Assembly (NCBI RefSeq): GCF_032051675.1
Contig: NZ_CP116968.1
Coordinates: forward strand, 124,001 to 188,000
Source of the DNA: Candidatus Nitrospira neomarina
GTDB taxonomy: Bacteria; Nitrospirota; Nitrospiria; Nitrospirales; UBA8639
Direction: 5' to 3'
Length of the DNA stretch: 64,000 bases
Made by a program: the position numbers and the translations under genes. This document shows, piece after piece, positions 8,434-17,590 of the stretch. Under the pieces are notes generated by a model. That model did not search any database. It had not been told where the DNA came from and saw only the letters and a list, made by a program, of their open reading frames with translations. Position 1 is the stretch's first letter; each line of letters opens with the position of its first letter.

Positions 8434-10206
8434 ATGAACGCAGCGCTGATTATGTTCGGGATCGAGGCGGGGGTAAAACTGGGCACCAAACTGAACGACG
8501 TCCTCGTGGACGCGACGGTCGAGAAACCCATGCTGTTGCCCGTCGGCGAGCTCTTCGGAAGCGTGAGAGAGAATGATGCGATCGAATTTTTTGACGAGCA
8601 CACCGAACTCACCGAACGCGGGCAGCCATACCACGGGCTCTCCCGCGCGGACAAGCTCAAGGCCTACCTAACGCTGAAGCAGATCGACGACCGGGCCGTG
8701 GGATCGGGCAGCGTCTCCAAGGAGGCGATAGAGATTGTCTCCAACCTGCAGAAGCTTCAGCAGTACAAGCAGGGCCTCGGTTCCAAGCCGGCCCTGCAGC
8801 GGGTGGTCGGCACACTCGTCGAAATCGGAATCGACTATTTCGTCACGCATCCCGAGGCGATCGGCGCGAAGTCCAATGAGCGCAAGATTCTCCAGGCTTT
8901 CATTAAGAGTCTCGACGAGGTCAATTTCGCCGAGGGTACGCACACCGAGATTGTCGCTGACGTGGTGGTGTTCGCGCTCGACACGCTGAAGGTGAACACA
9001 TCTTTGATCATGGATGACGCACGGCTACAGGCGCTCGTCGGGGGTGTCACGAACTCCCTTCTCATGGACATCCAGGCTGCAGGATCCAGGGGAGCGATAA
9101 CGCGACGGGAGAATTTCGTGCGCCGGATCGGCTCCAGCATCTTGAAAGGCGGGGCTCTGGCTTTCAGCCAGAACATTGACCTGTTCCTCCCGAAGGAAAA
9201 CTCGGAAGCCAAGCAGCTGGTCAGCTCCACCCTCACACAACTACTCGACGGGACACATGGCAAGGAAGACCTCTTTACCAACGAGTCCCTGGAGCTTCTT
9301 TTCCACAGCGCCCTAAGGGCCGTGGCGGAAAACCCCAAGGTATTCTCGGATGATGCGGTTTTGCAGGAACTGATCAGCCGCACCGTCACGGCCATGACGG
9401 ATACGACGGGCAGGAAGGTGTTTTCCTCGGAAACGGTCACAGCGGTGCTGAACCAAGCGCTATTGGTCGGCGCCGAGAACATCGAGACGCTCATCGATCC
9501 GGCCAATCCTCAGAAGCAGCTGCTGGCGAACGCCACCCGGGCTGTCGCGCAGAGTTTGAGCGGCTCGCTTGCCGGGGGAGGGACGGTGAAGGACCTGCTC
9601 TCGCATCAGCAGCTTGTCTCGCTCATGGGTGTCGTGTTCAAGGAGATCGCAAAAAATCCTGAGCAGCTCCTCGGAAACGCGTCACTCGGGGACCGCAAGG
9701 CCGCTCTCGCACAGATCATCGGCTCGGTGGCGCGCGCGCTCGGCGACGAACCCCGACGATTTGTGAACGGCAAAGGCTTCGTGCTGCTCGTCGAGACCGT
9801 GATGCAGACGGCTGCGAAGAACGCCGACAAGCTACTGAACCTCGATACCACGAGCACCCGCGACAATGTGCTCTTCGCGGTTATCCAGCAAACGGTCGAC
9901 GCGATACTTGATAAGGGAGATCCCCGGGAGCTCCTGAACCGGGAGGTGTTCCTCCACTTGGCCGGGCAGATCCTTCCCGTCGTGTCCGCGAACCTCGCCG
10001 GACTCGAGGAGGCGCCTGAGGCCGTCCGTGACGCGGTCGGCACCGCGCTCGGCCTCGCGCAGGGTGACTTGAAAGGGCGCATCAACGGAGAGAACCTTCC
10101 AACCTTGGTTGTCGGGCTCCTCACTGAGGTTCTATGGAACGAGCTCGATCTCACCGAGGCCACCGCCGTGCTTCAGTCCGCCACCCGCGCCCTCAAGGCC
10201 GCTTAA
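8434..10206 (+). CDS. Unrecognised all-helical repeat protein
   Basis: 590 residues with no family I recognise. From about residue 120 onward it is built of eight or nine helical repeats of 45-70 residues. Each runs roughly LxxTLxxLL...LLxxELLxxLLxxALxxVAENPxxLL; clear units are at about 262-306, 313-354, 364-413, 425-468, 481-523 and 535-573. There is no signal peptide or long membrane segment, although the first 20 residues are hydrophobic. It looks like a HEAT/ARM-like scaffold or binding surface. The start has AAGGGGGA upstream. The lipoprotein gene follows after 19 bases, which suggests an operon. Confidence 0.6.
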   Translation: MNAALIMFGIEAGVKLGTKLNDVLVDATVEKPMLLPVGELFGSVRENDAIEFFDEHTELTERGQPYHGLSRADKLKAYLTLKQIDDRAVGSGSVSKEAIEIVSNLQKLQQYKQGLGSKPALQRVVGTLVEIGIDYFVTHPEAIGAKSNERKILQAFIKSLDEVNFAEGTHTEIVADVVVFALDTLKVNTSLIMDDARLQALVGGVTNSLLMDIQAAGSRGAITRRENFVRRIGSSILKGGALAFSQNIDLFLPKENSEAKQLVSSTLTQLLDGTHGKEDLFTNESLELLFHSALRAVAENPKVFSDDAVLQELISRTVTAMTDTTGRKVFSSETVTAVLNQALLVGAENIETLIDPANPQKQLLANATRAVAQSLSGSLAGGGTVKDLLSHQQLVSLMGVVFKEIAKNPEQLLGNASLGDRKAALAQIIGSVARALGDEPRRFVNGKGFVLLVETVMQTAAKNADKLLNLDTTSTRDNVLFAVIQQTVDAILDKGDPRELLNREVFLHLAGQILPVVSANLAGLEEAPEAVRDAVGTALGLAQGDLKGRINGENLPTLVVGLLTEVLWNELDLTEATAVLQSATRALKAA

Positions 10207-10225
10207 CCTTACAAAGGAGCCGGAT

Positions 10226-10981
10226 ATGCAACACAAGATCTTTCAAGCGGTCTTTCACGCTGCATTATTGGTGACGCTCGCATTCGCATCTGCCTGCACC
10301 ACGCTCGATTACCGGAGCGTTCAGGGTGAATTCGCCGATGCCGTCGCGGCCGACAACGCCTGGTCGGTCTCGCCTCTGGGGGGCAACGCGGCGGATGGGC
10401 TCTACGGGAGCATTCATACCGAGCTGACCGACATGTACATCGCAGGACTCGACGCCCGGCTGCGGCCGAACGCCTGGTTGCTGCGTGCGGTGTCCGCCTG
10501 GCGTCTTGGAGACTTCTCCGACGCCCGGACCTCGGCGGTCGCGGGCATCGACAAGCTGTCAGAAGTGCAGCGAGGGTCGCGCGACCACGTGATGCTGGCC
10601 ATGCTCGACGGGCTCATCATCGACTCCGATTTGCTCATCAAGTTTCGGGACCGCGGCAATCGCGTCACAATAAATGACTACCAGTCAATTTTCTCGCCGG
10701 ACTTTGACACGGGTTTGAAGGCGCTGGACGATGGCTTTGCGCAAGCGGGGCCGGCGACCCCTCCAGAGATGGGCTGGTACTACCACTATCACCGCTGGAG
10801 GTTGTTACAAAACTGGCGCACCGTCGTCAATAGCATCAACGACCAGGACCGGGCGACTGCTAGAGCGGACTCCGAAGGCAAGGTCGGCCAGGATCTGCGC
10901 CAGGCCATGGAGGAGGAGAAGGGAAAGATCCCCGACAACCATCCCTTGCATCTGCTGATCTTCGCACACGAGAAGAGCTGA
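10226..10981 (+). CDS. Lipoprotein of unknown function
   Basis: 251 residues. The N-terminus ends in LAFASAC, a lipobox with Cys24, so it is a membrane-anchored lipoprotein. The rest is helical with TPR-like stretches (NAWLLRAVSAWRLGDFSDARTSAVAGI). The start at 10226 is set by AAAGGAG seven bases upstream and by the signal peptide; the frame is open further upstream but inside the previous gene. The last 60 codons recur as a decayed copy at 12739-12918. It lies between the repeat protein and the peptidoglycan-binding hydrolase, so an envelope role is likely. Confidence 0.65.
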   Translation: MQHKIFQAVFHAALLVTLAFASACTTLDYRSVQGEFADAVAADNAWSVSPLGGNAADGLYGSIHTELTDMYIAGLDARLRPNAWLLRAVSAWRLGDFSDARTSAVAGIDKLSEVQRGSRDHVMLAMLDGLIIDSDLLIKFRDRGNRVTINDYQSIFSPDFDTGLKALDDGFAQAGPATPPEMGWYYHYHRWRLLQNWRTVVNSINDQDRATARADSEGKVGQDLRQAMEEEKGKIPDNHPLHLLIFAHEKS

Positions 10982-11086
10982 TCGGGTCACGATCATGTCG
11001 AGAGACAATGCTGCGCACGGTGCTCCTGGTGAAGATCGCCAGGGCGCCCGATTGCGGATGCCTGAGAGAACAGGAGAATGCACCCG

Positions 11087-12640
11087 ATGACAGAACGAGA
11101 GACGCTGAAGTACTTGATCGACGACGGCACGGTCGCCACGACCCTGCGCAAAGGCTCCTCGGCACGGCACGCCATTGCCGCGCTCCAGACCCTTCTCCAC
11201 TGGCTGGGGTTCGACCGCCAGCTGAAATGGGAGAAATTCGGCGCCGACGGCGACTACGGCAAGGCGACCACCGCCGCCGTCGCCGAGTTCGCCAAGCGTA
11301 ATGGTAGCAGGGCGAACGGTGCGCGGGTTACAAGCGCTCTCGCCGAGAAGATTCTGGTCCGCTATGACTCGCTGGAAGAGCTGAAGCAGCTTGCCGAGGA
11401 CGTCGAGAAAAACAGGATCGAGAGGTACTACAAGAAAGGAGGAAGGGATCGGGTCCGGATCGCCACCCTCCAGACCCTACTGCAGGAGCTGGGCTTCGCC
11501 GGGGAGTTGAACTGGAAGAGGTTCGGCGCCGATGGAGATTATGGGGTCTCAACCGCCGCCGCAGTAGCCGCCTTCGGAAAACAGGAAGGCGTCGAAGGGG
11601 ACGGGAAGGTGCTGCCGATGCCCCTGGCCGAGCGCATCGTAGCCAGGTTCAACCCATTGTACGGCGAGAGCTGGCATGACCCGGCGCACAAGGCGACCCC
11701 GGCGCCGGGATCTCTCAGTGTCAAATCCATTAAAAGGAACAACAACCGCCAGTACCTCATGGTCTCCGACGGCGTTCACCAGAAGCAGTTCAGCAAGTTC
11801 CGGCTCGGCCTGTTTACGACCGGCAATCAGACGCCCGCCGCCTTCGTGGAGACGCACGCGAACAAACTGCTTGCTCTCAAGGTGACTCAGTCGGAGATCA
11901 ACGTGATGATTGCGGTGGCCGAGAACGAAGGGAACCTGGACGCCATCAACACCTGGGATAACGCGTTCCTGTCATTCGGCCTGTTCCAGTGGACCGCAGG
12001 ACAGGGCAGCGCCAAGGGGGAACTACCGGCGCTGCTGGCGCGTATCAAGGACGAGGACCGCGACCTGTTCGACAAGTACTGCGGCCAGCACGGCCTCGAT
12101 GTGGTGGGGGTCACACCCGGGCCGGTGTACGGCTACTTCTCGCTCCGTGGAACCACGATCAAGACGCCGGAGACCAAGGAGCAGCTACGGCAAGCGCCCT
12201 GGGCGTTCTATTTTTGGCTCGCAGGGCAGGACGCGGCCGTCCAGGCAATGGAGATCAAGCACGCCCTGGGCAGGCTAGACCAATTTTATAGCACCGAAGG
12301 CTACACGGTCGACGACAAGTACCTGGTGTCCGAACTGGTGACCTCGGAATACGGCGTTGGCCTGATCCTCGACAACCACGTCAACCGGCCGGCCTACGTC
12401 AAAGCTTGCCTGGCGAAGTCACTCGCGCAGACCGGGCTGCGCAATCCCGGGGGATGGGGCACCGAGGAGGAGCGCACGCTCATTGACGCCTACCTCCAGA
12501 TCCGGTTGACCCACGGCCGGTCCCCGATGACCGACGCCGAGAAACGCGCCCGGGTGACGAAGAAGTATTTGACGGCTGGCATCATCTCCGACCGCCGAGG
12601 TTCCTTCAAGCGCTCTTCCTCCTCCGGATCAATTCCTTGA
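11087..12640 (+). CDS. Two peptidoglycan-binding domains plus lysozyme-like domain
   Basis: 517 residues. Two peptidoglycan-binding-type repeats are clear: LQTLLHWLGF...FGADGDYGKATTAAVAEF (about 25-70) and LQTLLQELGF...FGADGDYGVSTAAAVAAF (about 125-170). The C-terminal half (about 255-470) looks like a lysozyme/chitosanase-type glycosidase: INVMIAVAENEG with Glu279 and Glu281, then SFGLFQWTAG. No signal peptide is visible, so export would need another route (phage-like or lysis-dependent). ATG 11087 is chosen because AGGAG is 10 bases upstream; ATG 11078 sits only one base from it. It follows the lipoprotein gene. Confidence 0.65.
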   Translation: MTERETLKYLIDDGTVATTLRKGSSARHAIAALQTLLHWLGFDRQLKWEKFGADGDYGKATTAAVAEFAKRNGSRANGARVTSALAEKILVRYDSLEELKQLAEDVEKNRIERYYKKGGRDRVRIATLQTLLQELGFAGELNWKRFGADGDYGVSTAAAVAAFGKQEGVEGDGKVLPMPLAERIVARFNPLYGESWHDPAHKATPAPGSLSVKSIKRNNNRQYLMVSDGVHQKQFSKFRLGLFTTGNQTPAAFVETHANKLLALKVTQSEINVMIAVAENEGNLDAINTWDNAFLSFGLFQWTAGQGSAKGELPALLARIKDEDRDLFDKYCGQHGLDVVGVTPGPVYGYFSLRGTTIKTPETKEQLRQAPWAFYFWLAGQDAAVQAMEIKHALGRLDQFYSTEGYTVDDKYLVSELVTSEYGVGLILDNHVNRPAYVKACLAKSLAQTGLRNPGGWGTEEERTLIDAYLQIRLTHGRSPMTDAEKRARVTKKYLTAGIISDRRGSFKRSSSSGSIP

Positions 12641-12738
12641 GTGTGCAACTACAGATGCCCCTTAATCCTGACCGATTGCAGTGCGATGCGCCTGGCTTGG
12701 ATTGACGTTTCCACCTGGTTAAGATTGGGAGCGCGGCG

Positions 12739-12918
12739 CTCCTACAAAACTCTCGCACCGTCGTCAACAGCACCAACCAACAAGACCAAGCGATCGCTAG
12801 CGAGGACGCCGAAGGCAAGGTCGGGTAGGGTCTGCGCCAAGCCATGGACCAGGAGAAAAAAGAGATCCCCGATAACAACCCCCTGCATCAATTGATTCTC
12901 GCACTCGAGAAGAGCTGA
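12739..12918 (+). pseudogene. Decayed 3' copy of the upstream lipoprotein gene
   Basis: Sixty codons from LLQN to LEKS plus TGA match the end of the lipoprotein gene (10806-10981) with many substitutions. The reading is broken by a TAG after KVG, at the position of Q in KVGQDLRQAM. The match continues a few bases past the stop (CTGATCGGG). No upstream part is recognisable. It is a relic of a duplication and lies at the GC shift between island and backbone. Confidence 0.8.
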
Positions 12919-13146
12919 TCGGGCGATATTGTCTACTTAAGCCGAATTGGGGAATTAATCTACGTGTGTAGCAAAGAACCTCATTCCTGATAAATCAGTG
13001 GTTTATTGTCCGGTGCGTTGTCTGCTCAGCGTTGGATTTTCATTAATTTGACATTGCCGATCCTTTTTGCACTGATGTCCCGTCGGCCGGGATTTCACCC
13101 TGAGTGTCCTTCAACTGCAATCAAATATTTCCCATTGGACAAGAAC

Positions 13147-14511
13147 GTGACTGAGCTCCCTCCCAAGCAGACAGACTCCCCGAAAAGGTCCCGTCGGATT
13201 AGCGGGTTTACGGCCACGTGTGTGCTGGTCAGCAGTGTGATCGGAACCGGGATTTTTACCACGACGGGTTTTATGGCCCGGGACCTTGGAGATCCGTGGA
13301 TGATTCTTCTGGTATGGGGAGCGGGCGCGTTGCTGGCTCTCATGGGGGCGATGTGTTACAGCGAGTTGGGTGCCGCATTCCCTTTTGTCGGGGGAGACTA
13401 TGTGTATCTTCGGGAAGCCTACCATCCCTTTTTCGCATTCCTGAGTGGGTGGGCTTCATTTACCGTGGGCTTTGGAGCCGCCATTGCCGCAGGCGCCATG
13501 GGATTTGCCTCCTATGTGGTCCAACTCGCCCCGACTGAACCGTATTCCATTTTCCTGATCAAGGGATTTGCCCTGGCCTTGATTTGGAGTCTGACTGCGG
13601 TTCATGTGGCAGGCGTTGGCCCGGGCGGTGTGCTTCAGCAGCTCCTCACGGCCTTAAAGATTGGAGCAATTCTGCTTCTCATCGTTGGAGCCTTCACGGT
13701 AGGTCATGGTGATTGGCAACATTTGGTTATGACCCCGCGAAAGCCGGATGTCGGACTGGGAACACTGGTGGTGTCCTTTATTTTTGTGACCTATGCCTAT
13801 TCGGGATGGAATGCCGCAGGGTACATTGCAGGAGAAATACTCAATCCGACCCGTTCTATTCCCCGAACGATGATAGGCGGGACTCTGCTAGTGGGCACGG
13901 TCTATGTGGTGCTGAACCTGGTATATTTCTACGCGTTACCGATTCAAGCTTTGGCCGCACCTCCGCTCATGCCGGTGGCGGAAAAAGTCGCGGTAGGAAT
14001 GTTCGGTCAGGCGGCGGCTCAATTTGTCACCATCATGTTGTGCATTTCCATCGCCGGTGCGGTGAGCGCCATGATATGGACCGGGCCACGGGTCTACTAT
14101 GCCATGGCCAGAGACGGGTTTCTGCCTGGCTTTTTTTCAGATACGGAACAGCATCATGGCACCCCGGTTCGTTCCATTGTGCTCCAAAGTCTGTGGGTGA
14201 CGGTATTAGTGCTTTCAGGAACCTTTGAGCAGTTGGTGATTTACAGCGGAATGGTGATCACCGCCTTCACAGCGTTGACAGTCGGGGCCGTCATTATTCT
14301 TCGTCAACGTCGTCCGCAACTCGTTCGTCCCTACCGGGTTCCCTTCTATCCTGTCTTGCCCGTAGGCTATATTCTGGTTGCCGGAGTGATCATGCTTTTT
14401 CTTAGTGTGGAAAAACCGGTTGAAACCCTTTGGGCCTGTCTGACCCTGAGTGCTGGTATTCCCCTCTATTTCCTGATGAGAAAGCATAATGGAGGATCTG
14501 GGGCCACATGA
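13147..14511 (+). CDS. APC-family amino acid permease
   Basis: About 454 residues with 12 predicted membrane helices. The first helix carries VLVSSVIGTGIF, the amino-acid-polyamine-organocation superfamily signature, and GGDYVYLREAY follows between helices 2 and 3. It imports or exchanges amino acids across the inner membrane; the substrate is unknown. The start is uncertain: GTG 13147 gives a normal short N-terminus, ATG 13075 and TTG 13006 are in frame, and none has a strong ribosome binding site. Its TGA overlaps the ATG of the methyltransferase gene by four bases (ATGA), so the two form an operon. Confidence 0.85.
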   Translation: MTELPPKQTDSPKRSRRISGFTATCVLVSSVIGTGIFTTTGFMARDLGDPWMILLVWGAGALLALMGAMCYSELGAAFPFVGGDYVYLREAYHPFFAFLSGWASFTVGFGAAIAAGAMGFASYVVQLAPTEPYSIFLIKGFALALIWSLTAVHVAGVGPGGVLQQLLTALKIGAILLLIVGAFTVGHGDWQHLVMTPRKPDVGLGTLVVSFIFVTYAYSGWNAAGYIAGEILNPTRSIPRTMIGGTLLVGTVYVVLNLVYFYALPIQALAAPPLMPVAEKVAVGMFGQAAAQFVTIMLCISIAGAVSAMIWTGPRVYYAMARDGFLPGFFSDTEQHHGTPVRSIVLQSLWVTVLVLSGTFEQLVIYSGMVITAFTALTVGAVIILRQRRPQLVRPYRVPFYPVLPVGYILVAGVIMLFLSVEKPVETLWACLTLSAGIPLYFLMRKHNGGSGAT

Positions 14512-15287
14512 ACATAGCAATCACACCGAGGAGAAAAATACATTCACTTGCCTTCTTTGTGATACTTGGTGGAGTATGGTTTATTCTGTCCGGATGTGGA
14601 AATGGAAATCAGGCTATGACCCAACAAAATAATCACTCACGACAGGTTGAACGGGATTCGATGGTGGATACCCAAATCGTGGCGGGGGGTGTCACCGATC
14701 CAACCGTTGTCGCGGCCATGCGCCGGGTTCCACGGCACCGGTTTATGCCTGAGTCACATGCTGAAGATGCCTATGGAGATTTTCCACTCTCTATCGGGTA
14801 TGGGCAGACGATTTCTCAGCCTTTCATTGTCGCGTATATGACGCAAACCCTGAAGTTGAAGCCTGAGGAGAAGGTCTTGGAAATAGGCACGGGTTCCGGG
14901 TATCAGGCCGCCATTCTGGCTGAATTAGTTTCAAAAGTGTTTACGATAGAAATCGTCGAACCACTCGCTGTGGAGGCAAAAAAGACGCTGGCAGAACTTG
15001 GATATGACAATGTGATTGTACGGGCTGGTGATGGCTATCAAGGATGGCCGGACGAAAGCCCGTTTGATGCGATCATTCTGACGGCAGCGCCGAACCATAT
15101 TCCCGAACCACTCTTAGAGCAACTGGCAATCGGTGGACGTCTCATTGTTCCCGTCGGAGACTACCCTCAACGTCTTCTCTTGATCCGTCGCACCGAGGAG
15201 GGATATCAGGAAACCGAATTGTTACCGGTGGTGTTTGTGCCCATGACGGGCGAAGCCTTAACGAATCCTCCCGCAACCGAGCCTTGA
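14508..15287 (+). CDS. pcm: Protein-L-isoaspartate O-methyltransferase, predicted lipoprotein
   Basis: 259 residues. The catalytic domain is a classic PIMT: RVPRHRFMP, YGDFPLSIGYGQTISQP, and SAM-binding motif I VLEIGTGSGYQ at about 123-133. It repairs isoaspartyl damage in proteins using S-adenosylmethionine. The first 30 residues are unusual: a hydrophobic stretch ending in LSGC (Cys30), a lipobox. The enzyme therefore seems to be exported, where its cofactor is not known to be available. It is translationally coupled to the permease gene. The name pcm follows family membership. Confidence 0.85.
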   Translation: MNIAITPRRKIHSLAFFVILGGVWFILSGCGNGNQAMTQQNNHSRQVERDSMVDTQIVAGGVTDPTVVAAMRRVPRHRFMPESHAEDAYGDFPLSIGYGQTISQPFIVAYMTQTLKLKPEEKVLEIGTGSGYQAAILAELVSKVFTIEIVEPLAVEAKKTLAELGYDNVIVRAGDGYQGWPDESPFDAIILTAAPNHIPEPLLEQLAIGGRLIVPVGDYPQRLLLIRRTEEGYQETELLPVVFVPMTGEALTNPPATEP

Positions 15288-15315
15288 CGGACTTCACTTC
15301 CGTTGACCACCTTCT

Positions 15316-17169
15316 TTACTCATAGATGACAAATCCGCCCGCAGGAAGAGTGAGCACGACGGCTTTACCATTTCTCGACTCAACCGTCGTTTCCTGACCG
15401 ATCTGTCCCGCATTCGTTGAATAGAGACACGTAAGTGTTTGGCCGGTGTGATGCAGTCCGTCATCAATCGTCACCCAGGCGCTTCGGGGAGCAGCATAGT
15501 CGGTATTCATCGCCAGGAGAATTTCCCGGTCATTGAAGATTCTGGACCAGGGAATTACTGAACGAATCTGCCCACCCAGCATGCGCGGCAGCCCGAAGTC
15601 GATCCCATTTCCGGAAATTTCTCTCAGATATTGTCGACCCCGCCGTAACGCAAGCTTGTTGCGTCGAAGGCCTAGTAGGATCGAGAGTTGCCGGTACGCC
15701 GGACTTTCTTCATTGAAGAAATGCCGTTGATGGCTTTGAAAGGCGCCGAATTCTCCTCCGAACATACATTCGCGAATGTATTGATCACTCTGCCCGCGCC
15801 CGTCAAAATACTGTTCGCTGCCATAGTACATGCAGGGGATGCCCATCGTGAGGGCGTTCAGCGCAAGGACATTCAAGAGTCCGTCCGGCCCGGCAGGATC
15901 AGCACAAAACCGGGCTTTGTTTTCTCCCTTTCGTACTTGATCATGATCATCAAACAGGGTCACCACCCGGTTGCGAAACCAGACGTGGGATTCTTTCTGA
16001 ACCAGGATGGAATTCCGGAATAACTGGAAATACTCCTCCGGATTGCGATAGCCCTTCACGAGGTATTCCATTTTGTCCGGGATGTCGTCGACGCCAAGTG
16101 CGGCATCCAGGCCGGTGGTTTCGAGTGTTTGAAATGCGCGGGTTCTGCCTCCGGTAATTTCGCCAATGAGGTAAAAGTTTTCTTTGCCGATGGATTGGGT
16201 GAATTCATGGATCACCGAGGCGAAGTACCGGCTGGCTCCCAGGTCCATATGTTTGACGGTATCAACCCGATACCCGTCGACGTCCGCAAAGGCAATCCAG
16301 AATTTGTACACCTCGGCCAGAGCCTTAAGGGCATCCGACGGCTGATACTGATCGACGTCGCCCGAACCGAGTTTGATATTTTTCAGGTCAAAGAAATCCC
16401 CCTCAAGGAATTCCGGTGAAAAATCCCAATTGTTGATATGGCCTTTTCGGGTAAAGGCCTGAGGGTCTTGGAATTCCTGTGGCCAGATGGCACCGTGCGG
16501 CCAGGCGGCAGGATGGCTTGTGATGTCGAGTTGTTGGAAGGGGAGAGTCGGTTCTCCGAATTGATCATGGAACCCTTGCACGTCATATTGATTGCCATCC
16601 CAGCGGGGGTCGTTGAAGATCTGCCCGTTATGTTCGGTCCGATAGCGGTTGGGATTGTAGCGAAATACATCTCCCGTGTGGTTGAGGATAATATCCAGAA
16701 TAACGTAGATTCCGTGAGCGTGAGCGGTCCGGACAAGGGTTCTCAGGTCTTCTCGTTGACCAAAATGCGGATCGACACCCAAAAAGTTTTGAATGCCATA
16801 TCCATGATACGTGTCTTTAAATTTCACCTGTTTGAAAATGGGACTGATCCAAATGGCGGTCACGCCGAGACGTTCAAGGTATCCCAGCTTGGTCGTCAAT
16901 CCGGATAAATTCCCTCCGCAAAACTTCTGTCCCGCTGCCTTCCAATGAGATGCATTCGCATTGCCCGCATCAGTTGGCTGAAAGAGGGGAGTCGAGCCAC
17001 GCCGGACGACGGTCCCGTCATTGCTTCTGTAGCCTTTTTCATGTCCGTCCGAAAAACGGTCGAGCATTAAAAAATATAAAACCTGATCCTCCCAGGCGGC
17101 GGGAGAAGGAAAAAACTTTCGGTCACTGAGTGAGGGCAGATCCACCTCTTGAAGATTCTTTTCTGTCAT
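15316..17169 (-). CDS. GH13 alpha-amylase family glycosidase
   Basis: 617 residues. All four GH13 regions are present: DIILNHTGD (about 159-167), GYRVDTVKH with nucleophile Asp303, LIGEITG with acid/base Glu337, and FDDHDQ with Asp410. It cleaves or transfers alpha-1,4-glucans or related oligosaccharides. No signal peptide is seen, so it is probably cytoplasmic, in glycogen or trehalose metabolism. The start is supported by AAAGGAG just upstream on the minus strand. It converges with the methyltransferase gene. Confidence 0.9.
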   Translation of the reverse strand: MTEKNLQEVDLPSLSDRKFFPSPAAWEDQVLYFLMLDRFSDGHEKGYRSNDGTVVRRGSTPLFQPTDAGNANASHWKAAGQKFCGGNLSGLTTKLGYLERLGVTAIWISPIFKQVKFKDTYHGYGIQNFLGVDPHFGQREDLRTLVRTAHAHGIYVILDIILNHTGDVFRYNPNRYRTEHNGQIFNDPRWDGNQYDVQGFHDQFGEPTLPFQQLDITSHPAAWPHGAIWPQEFQDPQAFTRKGHINNWDFSPEFLEGDFFDLKNIKLGSGDVDQYQPSDALKALAEVYKFWIAFADVDGYRVDTVKHMDLGASRYFASVIHEFTQSIGKENFYLIGEITGGRTRAFQTLETTGLDAALGVDDIPDKMEYLVKGYRNPEEYFQLFRNSILVQKESHVWFRNRVVTLFDDHDQVRKGENKARFCADPAGPDGLLNVLALNALTMGIPCMYYGSEQYFDGRGQSDQYIRECMFGGEFGAFQSHQRHFFNEESPAYRQLSILLGLRRNKLALRRGRQYLREISGNGIDFGLPRMLGGQIRSVIPWSRIFNDREILLAMNTDYAAPRSAWVTIDDGLHHTGQTLTCLYSTNAGQIGQETTVESRNGKAVVLTLPAGGFVIYE

Positions 17170-17233
17170 GAAAGACTCCTTTTTTTAGATCTTCAGAAAA
17201 TCGTGTGGGCGAACCCTCAATCCGGTTCTCAAT

Positions 17234-17256
17234 CCCCCTCCTTTGTAAGGAGGGGG
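17234..17256. repeat. REP-like palindrome, copy 1
   Basis: Perfect hairpin with 10-bp arms: CCCCCTCCTT, loop TGT, AAGGAGGGGG. It lies in the leader of the amylase gene. A related palindrome in the opposite orientation occurs at 17351-17371. Confidence 0.8.
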
Positions 17257-17350
17257 CAGGGGAGGTAGAAACACCATATCGCAACTGTTGACCAAATTTT
17301 CCTATTGCCAGCAAGATGCCTAAAGATCCGAGACTCTACCTCACCTTAGT

Positions 17351-17371
17351 CCTCCCCTTACAAAGGGGAGG
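17351..17371. repeat. REP-like palindrome, copy 2
   Basis: Perfect hairpin with 9-bp arms: CCTCCCCTT, loop ACA, AAGGGGAGG. It is inverted with respect to the copy at 17234-17256, so the pair resembles a BIME-type inverted unit between two divergently placed promoters or gene ends. Confidence 0.8.
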
Positions 17372-17590
17372 AATGACCGGAAGCGTTTTTGGTCGCAAAT
17401 ACGTGACAGAATGGCTGACTCACACAAAACCCAGAAGAGCATCTTCTTTTATTCACGATGGTTATGGCCAATCATGGCTGAAATATGGCCCGAATTCCCG
17501 TGTCGCCTGTCGGATAGTTTTGGTCATTCACCAAACCGAAACCCTCGATAATGGAAAAATTTTTCTCAGGGCGGGGTTCTTGATTCACCA

